Positions 1-9,416 of a stretch of DNA of 24,262 bases are shown here, in pieces. Source of the stretch: a virus; IMG/VR virus record IMGVR_UViG_3300020430_000092, positions 1-24,262 of that record, one strand, 5' to 3'. Position numbers and translations under genes: made by a program. The notes under the pieces were generated by a model. It searched no databases, had not been told where the DNA came from, and saw only the letters and a program-made list of their open reading frames with translations. Within the stretch, counting starts at the first letter, position 1. Every line of letters begins with the position of its first letter.

Positions 1-2583
1 ATTTACTCAAAAGGTGCGTATGCACAATGGTATCAACACGCAACAAGAACTGCATCACTTGTAGGATACGAAGTGGTACGAGGATTAGGTGTACATAAAG
101 ATGATGCTAAACAATCTGGTGATGATGCAAAGGGTGCAAAGGAATTAGAGAAAGAATTCGAAACTTCACTAAAAGAAAATATCGTATTACCTGTAAAAGT
201 AGGTGATACAATCTTAACAGGTAGATTCAAGAATAAAAAAGTAAAAGTTAAAACAATTGGTAAGGATGAACATGGGATGCCAACTATCAATGGTAAAAAA
301 GTTGTAACTTTTCGACTGATGAAAGAACATTATATTGCAGAACTTGCAGGTACTGAAGTAAAATGTGAAAAATGTAATCACCAATGGGAAATAGAATCTG
401 ATGATGATGAAAAATACTTATGTCACTCATGTGGATACGATTCTCAAAAGGGTGAATATGATTTTGATGCATTTGATTCTTGGCAAGAAAAGAACGGAAT
501 GTTAGATGAGAGAAGTAAAGGTAAATTAAGACCTGCAGATAAACTACGAAGAAAGGCTGCAATGGCTGGTAAACGAGCAGCAATTGCTAGAAGAAGAAAA
601 AGAACCATGAATAGAAGAAAACCTTTGAGTAAACTAAAAAAGATTGCATACAAAAAGGCATACTTAGAAGTTTACAAAGAATTCATGGAAGATTTATTTC
701 CAGGTGTTTCAAAATCAGATTTATCAATCCAACAAGCAAAGATAGTTCATAAAAATGTACTGAGAAAAAAGAAAAGAGTTCTTAAAAGAGCAAGATTTAA
801 ATTCTTACCTCAACTTAGAGATGCAGAGGCACAAAAGTTTGGTCAAAAAGATGAAATGAGTAAATCTACTTTAAATAAGATTGAAAAATTTGCTGAAAAG
901 AAACTATCACCAGAAGATATTGAATTTACAAAACACTTTTTCGATAGAGTTAATGACCCTCGTAATGGAAAAGAGATATCTGATGCGGAATTGACTGGGT
1001 TTTTCAAAAGATTATCAAAATATAAGAAAAAATTTAAAGAATTCTTAGAAAAATATCAACAAATCGTTGTAACTGATAAAAGACACGATATAAACATACC
1101 ATTTGTTAAACAAGCAAATCAAATTATTGCAAAAACTGTAATGAGAAAGAAGAATTTTCAAACCTCAAACCCAAAATTAGCGTTTGAAGATTCAAATCCG
1201 AACGCACATCCACAAGGTAGTAAGAAAATATCGGCTCGTACAACTGTAATGGATATGTTAGATGTAATTTCTCATAAGGAATTTGGACCTGATTTTGAAA
1301 AATTATCAAATTCTCAGAAAAAAAGTGTAATTAAAATTGCTAAGAAACATAAATTCGTAACTGAGAATAAAAAAATGATATCAGAAGGTGGTGCGTATGG
1401 ACATATGTCTCACCCATTCGATACTGATATCAATTTAACATTTGGACAACTGAAAGATATCGTAAATCGTGCACTCGAAGGTACACTTGAGTTCACAAGA
1501 GAGAAAACTGATGGTCAAGCATTGGCAATTTCATGGAGAGATGGAAGATTAGTAGCAGCAAGAAACAAAGGGCACCTAAAAAACAAAGGTGAGAACGCAT
1601 TAGATATCAAAGGAGTATCAGATAAGTTTCAAGGTAGAGGTGGATTATCAGATGCATACAATTATGCTATGAAAGACCTCTCAAATGCTATATCTTCTTT
1701 ATCAGAAAAACAAAGAGATAAGATTTTTAAACAAGGTGCATGTTTTATGAACCTTGAAGTAATATATCCAACATCAGTTAATGTGATTCCTTATGGACAG
1801 GCGTTACTTGTATTCCATGGCACGATGGAATATAACGATGAAGGAGTTGCAATAGGTGAAAATGGTGAGGCTGCAAGAATCTTGGCAGGTATGATTAAAC
1901 AAGTGAACAAAGATGTTCAAGATAATTATACGATTCAAGGCCCACCTGTTATAAAATTACCTAAATCTACTGATTTATCCAAGAAAAAAGGAAAATATTC
2001 ATCACAAATATCTAAACTACAAAAAGAATTCAAACTAAAAGATACAGATGGAGTTGCAAACTACCATCAAGCATGGTGGGAACAATGGGTTGATAAAAAT
2101 TCACCATCATCACTCGATAACAAAACCAAAATGGGGTTAGTTAAGAGATGGGCATTCATGGATAAGAAGTTTAGATTGGATAATAAAAATATTACTGATT
2201 CTAAAACACTTGAATGGGCTAAGAAAACAGATAAAGATGACCATAAGAAAATATCTAAACAAAATCTAATGAAATTTGAACAGATTTTCTTAGGATTGGG
2301 TGCGGAAGTATTAGAATTCACATCATCAGCACTTACAGTTAATCCTGATAAGGCAGTTCGTGATATAAAGAAACGAATTGATAAAACAATCAAAGATGTT
2401 AAGAAATCAGGTGACCCAAAAAAGATAGAAAAACTTAAATTAGAACTTGGTAGATTAAATTCTATCGGTGGTTCTAAAAAAATTGTACCAAACGAAGGTA
2501 TAGTATTCTTATATAAAGGAAATACCTTTAAATTAACTGGTACATTTGCATCTGTAAACCAAATTCTTGGTATATTCTTCTAA
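1..2583 (+). CDS. Partial zinc-ribbon and ligase-like nucleotidyltransferase protein
   Basis: The frame is open from base 1, so the 5' end lies outside the window. The GTG at 73 is only an internal Val codon. 860 residues are visible. A CxxC...CxxC zinc ribbon spans visible residues 122-144 (nt 364-432), followed by a very basic Arg/Lys stretch at about 180-215. The C-terminal half has the layout of a covalent nucleotidyltransferase: EKTDGQ with candidate nucleophile Lys502 (nt 1504, motif I, KxDG), MNLEVIYP with Glu586 (motif III-like), EGIVF at 832 (motif IV) and FKLTG with Lys844 (motif V). GHMSHPFDTD before motif I is a signature I associate with uncharacterised proteins of T4-like marine phages. 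Ligase-type chemistry is inferred from these motifs; substrate and partner are unknown. The next gene starts 2 bases after the stop. Confidence 0.65.
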   Translation: MYSKGAYAQWYQHATRTASLVGYEVVRGLGVHKDDAKQSGDDAKGAKELEKEFETSLKENIVLPVKVGDTILTGRFKNKKVKVKTIGKDEHGMPTINGKKVVTFRLMKEHYIAELAGTEVKCEKCNHQWEIESDDDEKYLCHSCGYDSQKGEYDFDAFDSWQEKNGMLDERSKGKLRPADKLRRKAAMAGKRAAIARRRKRTMNRRKPLSKLKKIAYKKAYLEVYKEFMEDLFPGVSKSDLSIQQAKIVHKNVLRKKKRVLKRARFKFLPQLRDAEAQKFGQKDEMSKSTLNKIEKFAEKKLSPEDIEFTKHFFDRVNDPRNGKEISDAELTGFFKRLSKYKKKFKEFLEKYQQIVVTDKRHDINIPFVKQANQIIAKTVMRKKNFQTSNPKLAFEDSNPNAHPQGSKKISARTTVMDMLDVISHKEFGPDFEKLSNSQKKSVIKIAKKHKFVTENKKMISEGGAYGHMSHPFDTDINLTFGQLKDIVNRALEGTLEFTREKTDGQALAISWRDGRLVAARNKGHLKNKGENALDIKGVSDKFQGRGGLSDAYNYAMKDLSNAISSLSEKQRDKIFKQGACFMNLEVIYPTSVNVIPYGQALLVFHGTMEYNDEGVAIGENGEAARILAGMIKQVNKDVQDNYTIQGPPVIKLPKSTDLSKKKGKYSSQISKLQKEFKLKDTDGVANYHQAWWEQWVDKNSPSSLDNKTKMGLVKRWAFMDKKFRLDNKNITDSKTLEWAKKTDKDDHKKISKQNLMKFEQIFLGLGAEVLEFTSSALTVNPDKAVRDIKKRIDKTIKDVKKSGDPKKIEKLKLELGRLNSIGGSKKIVPNEGIVFLYKGNTFKLTGTFASVNQILGIFF

Positions 2584-2585
2584 AA

Positions 2586-3251
2586 ATGGCAAACAAGTTA
2601 TATGTATGTGGTGATTCTTGGACAGATTGGCCACTTCCTCCTAAACCCTATCATTGGATTGATTATTTAGAACATCATTATGATGTGATTCGTTTAGGAC
2701 AACGAGCATGTTCAAATTACGATATATTTTCTCAGATAGGAAAAATACCACCATACGAGACTGGAGATAGAGTTTTGGTTATTTGGACATCTCCATCGAG
2801 AATACAATTAATGTATGATATAACTGATATTAAAAGCCAAGATGAAAATCAGAGTGGTAAACGTTGGTGGCATAGAGTAAAATTAAGTGAAGATATAACC
2901 TTTCATAGTGCATATGAAGTGTTTCGGTCAAAAAGATTAGAAGTTTATCAAGATGATAAAAATAATGTATTTGATGGAGAGATTGATTTCATGAAAAAAA
3001 TTAAAGATGTTATGTTAAAAGAATTTAATCCTATATTTTTAACATGGGATGAGATTCTTTGGAGTAGAACAAATCATTTTATGGATTTAATAAGTGTAAG
3101 TACTTTACATGATGAATATCCAAGAGGTGAAAATAAAAACGATTATCATCCAGGCAAAAAAGGATGTTACCAACTATACAAATATGTTATTAAACAATTA
3201 TTAAATCCAAAAGATAGTGAAATTCTTACTTCAAGAACTAACCTTATATAA
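2586..3251 (+). CDS. SGNH/GDSL-hydrolase-like protein
   Basis: A 221-aa protein with block I of the SGNH hydrolase superfamily near its N terminus (CGDSWTDW, candidate nucleophile Ser11) and a block V-like D-x-H at Asp186/His188 (DYHPGKKG) near the C terminus, where the family's catalytic Asp-His pair lies. The middle (DRVLVIWTSPSR) fits a Rossmann-like strand. Family members remove acyl or other ester groups from glycans and lipids; the substrate here is unknown. No signal peptide is visible. The gene follows the upstream stop by 2 bases and so is probably co-transcribed with it. It ends before the first promoter-like motif and looks like the last gene of the upstream transcription unit. Fold assignment is moderate because the Gly and Asn blocks are not obvious. 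Confidence 0.55.
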   Translation: MANKLYVCGDSWTDWPLPPKPYHWIDYLEHHYDVIRLGQRACSNYDIFSQIGKIPPYETGDRVLVIWTSPSRIQLMYDITDIKSQDENQSGKRWWHRVKLSEDITFHSAYEVFRSKRLEVYQDDKNNVFDGEIDFMKKIKDVMLKEFNPIFLTWDEILWSRTNHFMDLISVSTLHDEYPRGENKNDYHPGKKGCYQLYKYVIKQLLNPKDSEILTSRTNLI

Positions 3252-3275
3252 ATTTTACGGTTTCTTCAATTTGAT

Positions 3276-3284
3276 ATATTTATA
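3276..3284 (+). promoter_or_regulatory. Promoter-like motif ATATTTATA (copy 1)
   Basis: An exact ATATTTATA in the 59-base gap after the SGNH-like gene, 26 bases before the ATG at 3311. It is one of seven identical intergenic copies. It probably drives the zinc-finger, membrane protein and terminase unit (inference). Confidence 0.6.
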
Positions 3285-3310
3285 CATAAACAATAACCTA
3301 ATATGTAACA

Positions 3311-3973
3311 ATGGGTAAAGAGTTTAAGAAAAAATTTATGCATCCAACTCGTAGAAAGTTGGTAGATATGGTTAAAACTGGTGAGTATGATAAAAATACT
3401 CAAATCGGTTATGAAGGAAAGAAGGTTGAACGTAAAGTAGGTGATGTTTGGGAAGATGAACACTACAAATACGAGAAAAAAGAAGGTTATATTGTAAAAC
3501 AAGGTAAAAACTCTGATGTTTTCGAAGATATTAGGAAATATCTCGCAGATTTAGAGAAATGTAAGAATAAAGATTGTTCTCATGTTGGTAAATTTAGTAC
3601 TAACAACAAAAAATCCATAAAAGAGTTTGGATATTGTACAAATTGTATGTCTGAACTATCTATAGAGTTAAAAGAGGCAGGTATTTTAGAAGATTATGCA
3701 CATTATAGAGTTCTTACAGAAAGAATCAAGGTTGGATTGTTTAAACTTGAAGAAATCAAACAATCGATGGATGGATTAAAACAACAGTATGATGAAATTG
3801 ATGAAAACGGACAAGTAGTCAACTCATATGTACTACCAAGACCAGTTGATGAAATGAAAGAAGAAATGGCTGGATTCATTCAGAGGAGTAGAGAAGAAAT
3901 TGAAATTATATCAGATAAAAGAAACACATTATTTGATAGGATAAAGGAGAAAAATTATGAGCATATTCTTTAA
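3311..3973 (+). CDS. Zinc-finger and coiled-coil protein upstream of terminase
   Basis: A 220-aa protein. Cys84, Cys89, Cys109 and Cys112 form a plausible zinc-binding cluster (CKNKDC ... CTNC). Residues 115-215 are strongly helical and charged, probably coiled coil. The N terminus is basic (HPTRRKLVDM). It is first in a unit whose third gene is the large terminase, the neighbourhood where T4 has the small terminase gene 16, so a packaging role is possible. I see no recognised small-terminase motif, and that suggestion rests on position only. No Shine-Dalgarno precedes the ATG. It overlaps the next gene by 17 bases. Module B has no counterpart at this position. Confidence 0.7.
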   Translation: MGKEFKKKFMHPTRRKLVDMVKTGEYDKNTQIGYEGKKVERKVGDVWEDEHYKYEKKEGYIVKQGKNSDVFEDIRKYLADLEKCKNKDCSHVGKFSTNNKKSIKEFGYCTNCMSELSIELKEAGILEDYAHYRVLTERIKVGLFKLEEIKQSMDGLKQQYDEIDENGQVVNSYVLPRPVDEMKEEMAGFIQRSREEIEIISDKRNTLFDRIKEKNYEHIL

Positions 3974-4673
3974 TTTATTATTAAAACGATGGAGAGAATT
4001 ATTTATTCTACTCCTGATTGGTATCATCCTCTTTATGAGAGGTTGTGATGCAGAGTATAACGGAGACAAAGAACTTGTTGAAGTTGATGGTGAACAATTT
4101 GAATTATTAGAACAGAAAGTAGATACTGTCTTTGTAGAAAAAGAAGTAGTAGTTCAAAAATACATACCAAAGTATATTACGAAAGAAGTAATCAAAGAAG
4201 TAGAGATACCAATTGATGTAGATACATTGAAAATCATACAAGATTATTTTGCATCTTACAAAGTTGTTGATACTTTACAGTTAGCATACGATTTCCCAAC
4301 AGAGGTTACGGATTCTATTGGAAATAAGCCATCTGGTGATTTAGGATTTGGTATTTTAACTGATGTAATATCTCAAAACTCAATACAATCGAGAGAAATT
4401 GAATGGAATTTCAAAATACCTACAGTTTATAATACTAAAATCGTAAAAGAGTTACCAAAAAATGAATGGTACTTAGGATTTGGTGGTGGATTCGATAAAC
4501 CTAACTTTATAAACAATCTTAGAGGTAGTTTACTACTAAAAACTAAGAAACAAAAAATGTTTAGTTTAGATTTAGGTGTATCCAATCAGATACAAGACCC
4601 TCTTACTGGCAACTCTAAGTTAGAACCGTTTGTTGGTGGGTCTATGTATTGGAAATTAGGTAAAAAAGAGTAA
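3957..4673 (+). CDS. Membrane-anchored protein, module A copy
   Basis: 238 aa. A hydrophobic segment at about residues 15-27 (LFILLLIGIILFM) follows a basic KRWR, giving a single N-terminal anchor with most of the protein on the far side of the membrane. Cys30 follows the segment, but the preceding residues do not make a good lipobox. Residues 45-70 are Val/Glu/Lys-rich and probably beta. The C-terminal third (YLGFGGGF ... FVGGSMYWKLG) has the alternating, aromatic-ended look of beta-barrel or beta-sandwich strands. Its paralogue at 15895 also lies directly upstream of a terminase. An AGGAG site precedes the start, and the stop overlaps the terminase start by 1 base. Function is unknown: a lysis, envelope or spanin-like role is possible. 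Confidence 0.7.
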   Translation: MSIFFNLLLKRWRELFILLLIGIILFMRGCDAEYNGDKELVEVDGEQFELLEQKVDTVFVEKEVVVQKYIPKYITKEVIKEVEIPIDVDTLKIIQDYFASYKVVDTLQLAYDFPTEVTDSIGNKPSGDLGFGILTDVISQNSIQSREIEWNFKIPTVYNTKIVKELPKNEWYLGFGGGFDKPNFINNLRGSLLLKTKKQKMFSLDLGVSNQIQDPLTGNSKLEPFVGGSMYWKLGKKE

Positions 4674-6265
4674 TGAGTAAACAAAGTTTAAAGGAAATAA
4701 TAAAACTTGAGTATCAGAAGTGTGCATCTGACCCAATACACTTCATGAAGAAGTATTGTATGATACAACATCCGGTACGCGGTAAAATTCCTTTTCACTT
4801 ATATCCGTTTCAAGAAAAAACTCTTAATGAATTCAATGAACATAGGTACAATATTGTTCTAAAATCTCGTCAAACAGGTATCTCAACCTTAGTTGCGGGA
4901 TTTTCACTTTGGAAAATGTTATTCAATCAAGATTTCAACGTATTGGTAATCGCAACTAAACAAGAAGTAGCAAAAAACCTTGTAACAAAGGTTAGGGTAA
5001 TGAATGATTTATTACCAACTTGGTTAAAACAAACAACAATAGAAGATAATAAACTATCTCTTAGGTATTCAAATGGTTCTCAGATAAAAGCAACATCTTC
5101 AAGTGGTGATGCCGGTCGTTCTGAAGCACTATCCTTATTAGTATTTGATGAGGCGGCGTTTATTGATAATATCGAGGAGATTTGGATATCTGCACAATCA
5201 ACATTATCTACTGGTGGTAATTCTATTATACTTTCAACACCAAATGGTGTAGGTAATTTCTTTCATAGAACATGGGTAGGTTCAGAAGAAGATGAAAATG
5301 GATTTAATCCAATCAGATTACATTGGAGTGTACATCCAGAACGAAATCAAGAGTGGAGGGATAATCAAGAAACACTATTAGGACCAAAAGGTGCAGCACA
5401 AGAGTGTGATTGTGATTTTGTTTCTTCTGGTGATACGGTTATCGACCCTCAACTTTTACAATTCTATAAAGAATCATTCTGTCAAGAACCATTAGAAAAG
5501 ACAGGATTCGATAGTAACCTTTGGAAGTGGGAATATCCAAACTATAATAAAGGTTACATGGTTGTTGCCGATGTTGCGAGAGGTGATGGTGGTGATTACT
5601 CGGCGTGTCATGTAATTGATATACAAGAGGCAACTCAAGTTGCTGAATACAAAGGTAAATTAGATACAAAAGCATTTGGGAACTTCTTAGTTGCACTTGC
5701 TACTGAATACAACGAAGCATTACTTGTGATTGAAAACGCAAACATTGGTTGGGCAACAATTCAACAAGTGATTGATAGAGGATATGGAAACTTATTCTAC
5801 ATGAGTAAGGATTTAAAATATGTAGATGTAGAAAATCAAATGACAAATAGATATCGTGCCGAAGAAAGAGGTATGGTTGCTGGATTTAGTACTACATCTA
5901 AAACAAGACCCTTAATTATATCTAAATTAGATGATTATTTCAGAGATAAATCAGTAACAATCCGTTCACATAGATTAATTGATGAAATGTTTACATTTAT
6001 ATGGAATGGTAATAGGGCTGAAGCAATGAAAGGTTATAATGATGATTTAACAATGTCATTTGCAATTGGATTGTGGGTTAGAGATACCGCACTTCGATTA
6101 AGACAAGAAGGAATTGATTTAACTAAAAAAGCATTAGGTGGTATTGGAACACAAACACATGGTGCAGTTTATGGTGGTAATTCTTTACCGAGTCATTTAG
6201 AACATAACCCATGGCAACAACAAGTAGGTGATTCGAATGAGGATTTAACTTGGTTAATTAAGTAA
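4673..6265 (+). CDS. 17: Large terminase subunit (gp17-like), module A copy
   Basis: A 530-aa DNA-packaging motor ATPase/nuclease that would dock on the portal, translocate DNA into the prohead and cut concatemers. The ATPase domain shows Walker A at 65-71 (SRQTGIS), Walker B at about 155-160 (LLVFDEAA, Asp159-Glu160) and a coupling motif LSTPNGVG at 188-195. The RNase-H-like nuclease domain shows the expected acidic triad: Asp300 (VVADVARGD), Glu354 (LLVIENANIGW) and Asp457/Asp458 (GYNDDL). Length is a little under that of T4 gp17. A diverged homologue with every one of these residues conserved lies at 16520. Translation is probably coupled to the upstream membrane protein through a TAATG overlap. 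Confidence 0.96.
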   Translation: MSKQSLKEIIKLEYQKCASDPIHFMKKYCMIQHPVRGKIPFHLYPFQEKTLNEFNEHRYNIVLKSRQTGISTLVAGFSLWKMLFNQDFNVLVIATKQEVAKNLVTKVRVMNDLLPTWLKQTTIEDNKLSLRYSNGSQIKATSSSGDAGRSEALSLLVFDEAAFIDNIEEIWISAQSTLSTGGNSIILSTPNGVGNFFHRTWVGSEEDENGFNPIRLHWSVHPERNQEWRDNQETLLGPKGAAQECDCDFVSSGDTVIDPQLLQFYKESFCQEPLEKTGFDSNLWKWEYPNYNKGYMVVADVARGDGGDYSACHVIDIQEATQVAEYKGKLDTKAFGNFLVALATEYNEALLVIENANIGWATIQQVIDRGYGNLFYMSKDLKYVDVENQMTNRYRAEERGMVAGFSTTSKTRPLIISKLDDYFRDKSVTIRSHRLIDEMFTFIWNGNRAEAMKGYNDDLTMSFAIGLWVRDTALRLRQEGIDLTKKALGGIGTQTHGAVYGGNSLPSHLEHNPWQQQVGDSNEDLTWLIK

Positions 6266-6279
6266 TCTTTAAAAATTAT

Positions 6280-6288
6280 ATATTTATA
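6280..6288 (+). promoter_or_regulatory. Promoter-like motif ATATTTATA (copy 2)
   Basis: An exact motif in the 40-base gap between the terminase and the next gene, 17 bases before the ATG at 6306. The downstream gene also has an AGGAG ribosome-binding site. Confidence 0.6.
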
Positions 6289-6305
6289 GAGTATAGGAGT
6301 TAATT

Positions 6306-6713
6306 ATGGATGAAATAACAAAGGCACTTTATTCGAATTTTGTAAAAACAATCAGAGAACAATCTGATGAGATACAAGAATACGATTGCGAGAATGAACA
6401 AGATTACAAAGAGATTGTTGAATTTTTAAAAGCATACAAACCAGAAGTAAACGAGGCGGAATATCAAGGAAGAAAAGTTAAACTTGGTAAACCAATGAGA
6501 GGTGATGTTAAAAAATTCAAAGTATATGTAAAGAATCCACAAGGTAACGTAGTAAAAGTTAACTTTGGACATGGTGGTTCTTCAGCAAAAGGAAAAACAA
6601 TGAAAATAAAAAAGAGTGACCCTGCAAGAAGGAAGTCATTCAGAGCAAGACACAACTGTGATAATCCTGGCCCAAGACATAAGGCAAGGTATTGGAGTTG
6701 TAGAGCTTGGTAA
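6306..6713 (+). CDS. Small protein with cleavable N-terminal half and conserved basic C-terminal domain
   Basis: 135 aa. Residues 1-50 are acidic and end in EVNE|A, a candidate prohead-protease site (cut after Glu50). Residues 51-135 form a compact basic domain starting AEYQGR and ending RARHNCDNPGPRHKARYW plus a short tail. The same domain, with the same VNE|A junction, is the C-terminal module of the 487-aa protein at 13003 (its residues 404-487). The strand-rich part KKFKVYVKNP-GNVVKVNFG looks like a small beta-barrel. I recall this domain from other marine phage proteins but know no function. The gene sits between terminase and portal; module B has nothing there. I infer a processed internal head protein. 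Confidence 0.75.
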   Translation: MDEITKALYSNFVKTIREQSDEIQEYDCENEQDYKEIVEFLKAYKPEVNEAEYQGRKVKLGKPMRGDVKKFKVYVKNPQGNVVKVNFGHGGSSAKGKTMKIKKSDPARRKSFRARHNCDNPGPRHKARYWSCRAW

Positions 6714-6739
6714 TAGGTTATAATTAAAATAGGAATAAA

Positions 6740-8485
6740 ATGGCAGATACTTCATTTTTTGGTAGATTAACTCGTTTGTTCTCAACACAAGCGATTGTTC
6801 GTGTCGATAAGAAAGGTAGACGAAAAGTAGTCGATACCGATGATAGACAAAGAACAAATCTTTCTTCATTAAGAGATAGATATACCAAATTACAAAAAGC
6901 ACAATATGAAATGGCAGGTGGGGCACAATCGATGGCCTACCAACAAGTCCGAAGAGAAATCTTTAGAGATTACGATGCAATGGATAATGACCCAATTATC
7001 GCATCAGCATTAGATATCTTCGCAGATGAATCTACACTTAAAAACGAATTCGGTAATATACTTACTATTCGTTCATCTAACGAAGATGTACAAGAAATTT
7101 TACATAATTTATTTTATGATATCATGAACATTGAATTTAATCTCTGGCCATGGGTAAGAAATATGTGTAAGTATGGAGATTTTTTCTTAGGTTTAGAAAT
7201 GGCAGAAGGAAAAGGAATTGTAAACATAACTCCTTATTCAGTTTACAATACAGAAAGATTAGAAAGAACTGACCCAGAAAACCCAAACTATGTGAAGTTT
7301 CACATCGAAGATGATATCAATGGTAAAGTTGATTATGAGAATTGGGAAATCGCCCACTTTAGATTATTAGCAGATACAAACTGGTTACCATATGGTAAAT
7401 CAATGATTGAAAATGCTAGAAGATTATGGAAACAATTATCTCTTATGGAAGATGCGATGTTGATTCATAGAATTATGAGAGCACCTGAAAAGAGAGTTTT
7501 CAAAATTGATATTGGTAATATCCCACCAAATGAAGTTGATAATTACATGCAGAGAATTATCAATAAAATGAAAAAAGTACCTTTCTTAGATAGAAACACA
7601 GGTGAGTATAACTTAAAGTATAATATGCAAAACCTAACAGAAGATTTCTATCTACCAGTAAGGGGTGGTGATAGTGGAACTGCAATCGATAATTTGAGTG
7701 GATTAGAATATTCCTCAACAGATGATATTGATTATCTAAAAGCAAAAATGTTTGCTGCACTTAAAATACCAAAGGCTTATTTAGGATATGAAGAACAAAT
7801 AAATGGTAAGGCAACTTTAGCAGCAGAGGATGTAAGGTTTGCAAGAACTATAGAAAGGATACAAAGAATTATCGTTTCAGAATTATCTAAGATTGCAATC
7901 GTACATTTATACTCACAAGGTATATCAGATACAGAAATGACAAACTTCGAACTATCATTAGTAAATCCATCGACAATTTACGAACAAGAGAAAGTAAATC
8001 TTTGGAGTGAAAAGATTAGATTGGCCCAAGATATTCAAGGTTTAAATATGTTATCTAAAGAATGGGTATATGAAAATATATTCAAAATGTCAAACGAAGA
8101 AACTGATAGACAAAAATCTTCAATGATTAATGATTTAAAAGATAGATTTAGATTCAGGTCAATAGAAGATGAAGGTTCAGACCCTGCAGCAGAAGAAGAG
8201 GCAGAAGATATTGAAGAATCTTTAGAAAAGATTAAAAAAGAAATTAAAGATAAAGGTGGTAGACCGAGGGAAGGTAATACTTATAAGAAAGATAAACATC
8301 CTTACGGTAGAGACCCTCTTGGAGATGATGAACGAACTAAGACCCGAAAACGAGATACAAGAGAAGGTAAGGTTTCACTAACCCGAGCAAAACAGATTGT
8401 TAACGGCGTTTCCTCAAAGCGTAAATATTTACATGAAAATGATATGTTAAGCGAGGATAATCTCCTTGATGATACAAAAATTTAA
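6740..8485 (+). CDS. 20: Portal vertex protein (gp20-like), module A copy
   Basis: 581 aa. It would form the dodecameric ring at the unique capsid vertex that nucleates prohead assembly and docks the terminase. It is assigned from the overall T4 gp20-like character (YEAMDND-like DYDAMDNDPII near residue 75, FNLWPWVRNMCKYGD, HRIMRAPEKRVFKIDIGNIP, VRGGDSGTAID), from its length and from its place after the terminase. It aligns along its length with the 636-aa homologue at 18169, including the last residues (LLDDTKI against LIDDTI). The C-terminal about 100 residues are acidic and then basic, low in complexity, and diverge most. An AGGA-like site precedes the ATG. It shares a unit with the 135-aa gene 26 bases upstream. 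Confidence 0.93.
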   Translation: MADTSFFGRLTRLFSTQAIVRVDKKGRRKVVDTDDRQRTNLSSLRDRYTKLQKAQYEMAGGAQSMAYQQVRREIFRDYDAMDNDPIIASALDIFADESTLKNEFGNILTIRSSNEDVQEILHNLFYDIMNIEFNLWPWVRNMCKYGDFFLGLEMAEGKGIVNITPYSVYNTERLERTDPENPNYVKFHIEDDINGKVDYENWEIAHFRLLADTNWLPYGKSMIENARRLWKQLSLMEDAMLIHRIMRAPEKRVFKIDIGNIPPNEVDNYMQRIINKMKKVPFLDRNTGEYNLKYNMQNLTEDFYLPVRGGDSGTAIDNLSGLEYSSTDDIDYLKAKMFAALKIPKAYLGYEEQINGKATLAAEDVRFARTIERIQRIIVSELSKIAIVHLYSQGISDTEMTNFELSLVNPSTIYEQEKVNLWSEKIRLAQDIQGLNMLSKEWVYENIFKMSNEETDRQKSSMINDLKDRFRFRSIEDEGSDPAAEEEAEDIEESLEKIKKEIKDKGGRPREGNTYKKDKHPYGRDPLGDDERTKTRKRDTREGKVSLTRAKQIVNGVSSKRKYLHENDMLSEDNLLDDTKI

Positions 8486-8503
8486 TTTTTAATCAATAAT
8501 TGT

Positions 8504-8512
8504 ATATTTATA
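8504..8512 (+). promoter_or_regulatory. Promoter-like motif ATATTTATA (copy 3)
   Basis: An exact motif in the 64-base gap after the portal gene, 37 bases before the ATG at 8550. It would drive the core, protease and cargo unit that runs without a large gap to 14466 (inference). Confidence 0.6.
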
Positions 8513-8549
8513 TTAGAGTTTTAGTATCATATCAAATTGTAAGGAAAGA

Positions 8550-9416
8550 ATGAAAAAAATTAAACATAGTAAATTTAAGAATACCGGCATCTTATTTGAA
8601 CTTCTTGTTAGACAAATTACTCTTGAGATTCTCAATGGTGATAAAGAAGTTGCAAAAGGGATAGTAAAGGAATTCTTTAAGACTGGTACTGAGTTATCTA
8701 AAGAGAAAAAACTTTATGATATGCTATTGAAAGAAAAGTATAATTCTGAATCAAGAGCAGAAAAATTCATAGATGCAATATTAGAGGCTCATTCCAAAAT
8801 TGATTCCAAAAAAATTATCAAAGAAAAATATAATCTCATAAAAGAGATACAATCTAATTTTAATATAGATGAATTTTTGAATTCACCTATTACAAATTAC
8901 AAAACACTTGCATCCATATACAAAGTGTTTGAATCTAAAAGAGTTGATAACGCAGATGTCAAAGATGTTCTTAATTCAAGATTTACATTAGTAGAACATA
9001 TAATTAACGATTCTGTTAAAAACAAATCAAAAATAATTGAAGATAGAGCATTACAAGCCTATAAAAAACAAGATAAGGATGTAAGATTACTCGCATACAA
9101 GGTTCTTGTAGAACAATTCAATAGAAAATATACTAACCTAAATAATTCTCAGAAAAATTTACTTAAGGAATATATTAACAATGTAAACAATACAAGTAAG
9201 TTTCTTGATTACTATAGAGGTGAAATGAAAAAACTCGTATCTTCCTTACACGAAGAATATACTAAAACAAAAGACAAGGTTACTAAAATTAAGTTAAAAG
9301 AAACTTTAAACATCCTTAAAAAACAAAAGATGGGAAGAAAAGTTTCAGATTCACAAGTTTCAGCACTAATGATGGGTTATGAACTTGTAAAGGAAATGGC
9401 CAATGTTAGAAAGTAA
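8550..9416 (+). CDS. Portal-adjacent helical protein, possible prohead core component (module A)
   Basis: 288 aa, rich in Lys/Glu/Asn/Ile and almost wholly helical by inspection, with no signal peptide or membrane segment. The N terminus HSKFKNTGILFELLVRQI is identical in the homologue at 20129, whereas the rest of the two proteins matches only in patches (LYxxLxKExxxS, KYNLIK, NYKxLAS, KEVRLLAYKxLV). It occupies the place between portal and protease where T4 encodes prohead core proteins gp67 and gp68. A core or scaffolding role is inferred from position and composition only. AAGGA precedes the start by a good distance. The 3' end overlaps the next gene by 14 bases. Confidence 0.75.
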   Translation: MKKIKHSKFKNTGILFELLVRQITLEILNGDKEVAKGIVKEFFKTGTELSKEKKLYDMLLKEKYNSESRAEKFIDAILEAHSKIDSKKIIKEKYNLIKEIQSNFNIDEFLNSPITNYKTLASIYKVFESKRVDNADVKDVLNSRFTLVEHIINDSVKNKSKIIEDRALQAYKKQDKDVRLLAYKVLVEQFNRKYTNLNNSQKNLLKEYINNVNNTSKFLDYYRGEMKKLVSSLHEEYTKTKDKVTKIKLKETLNILKKQKMGRKVSDSQVSALMMGYELVKEMANVRK

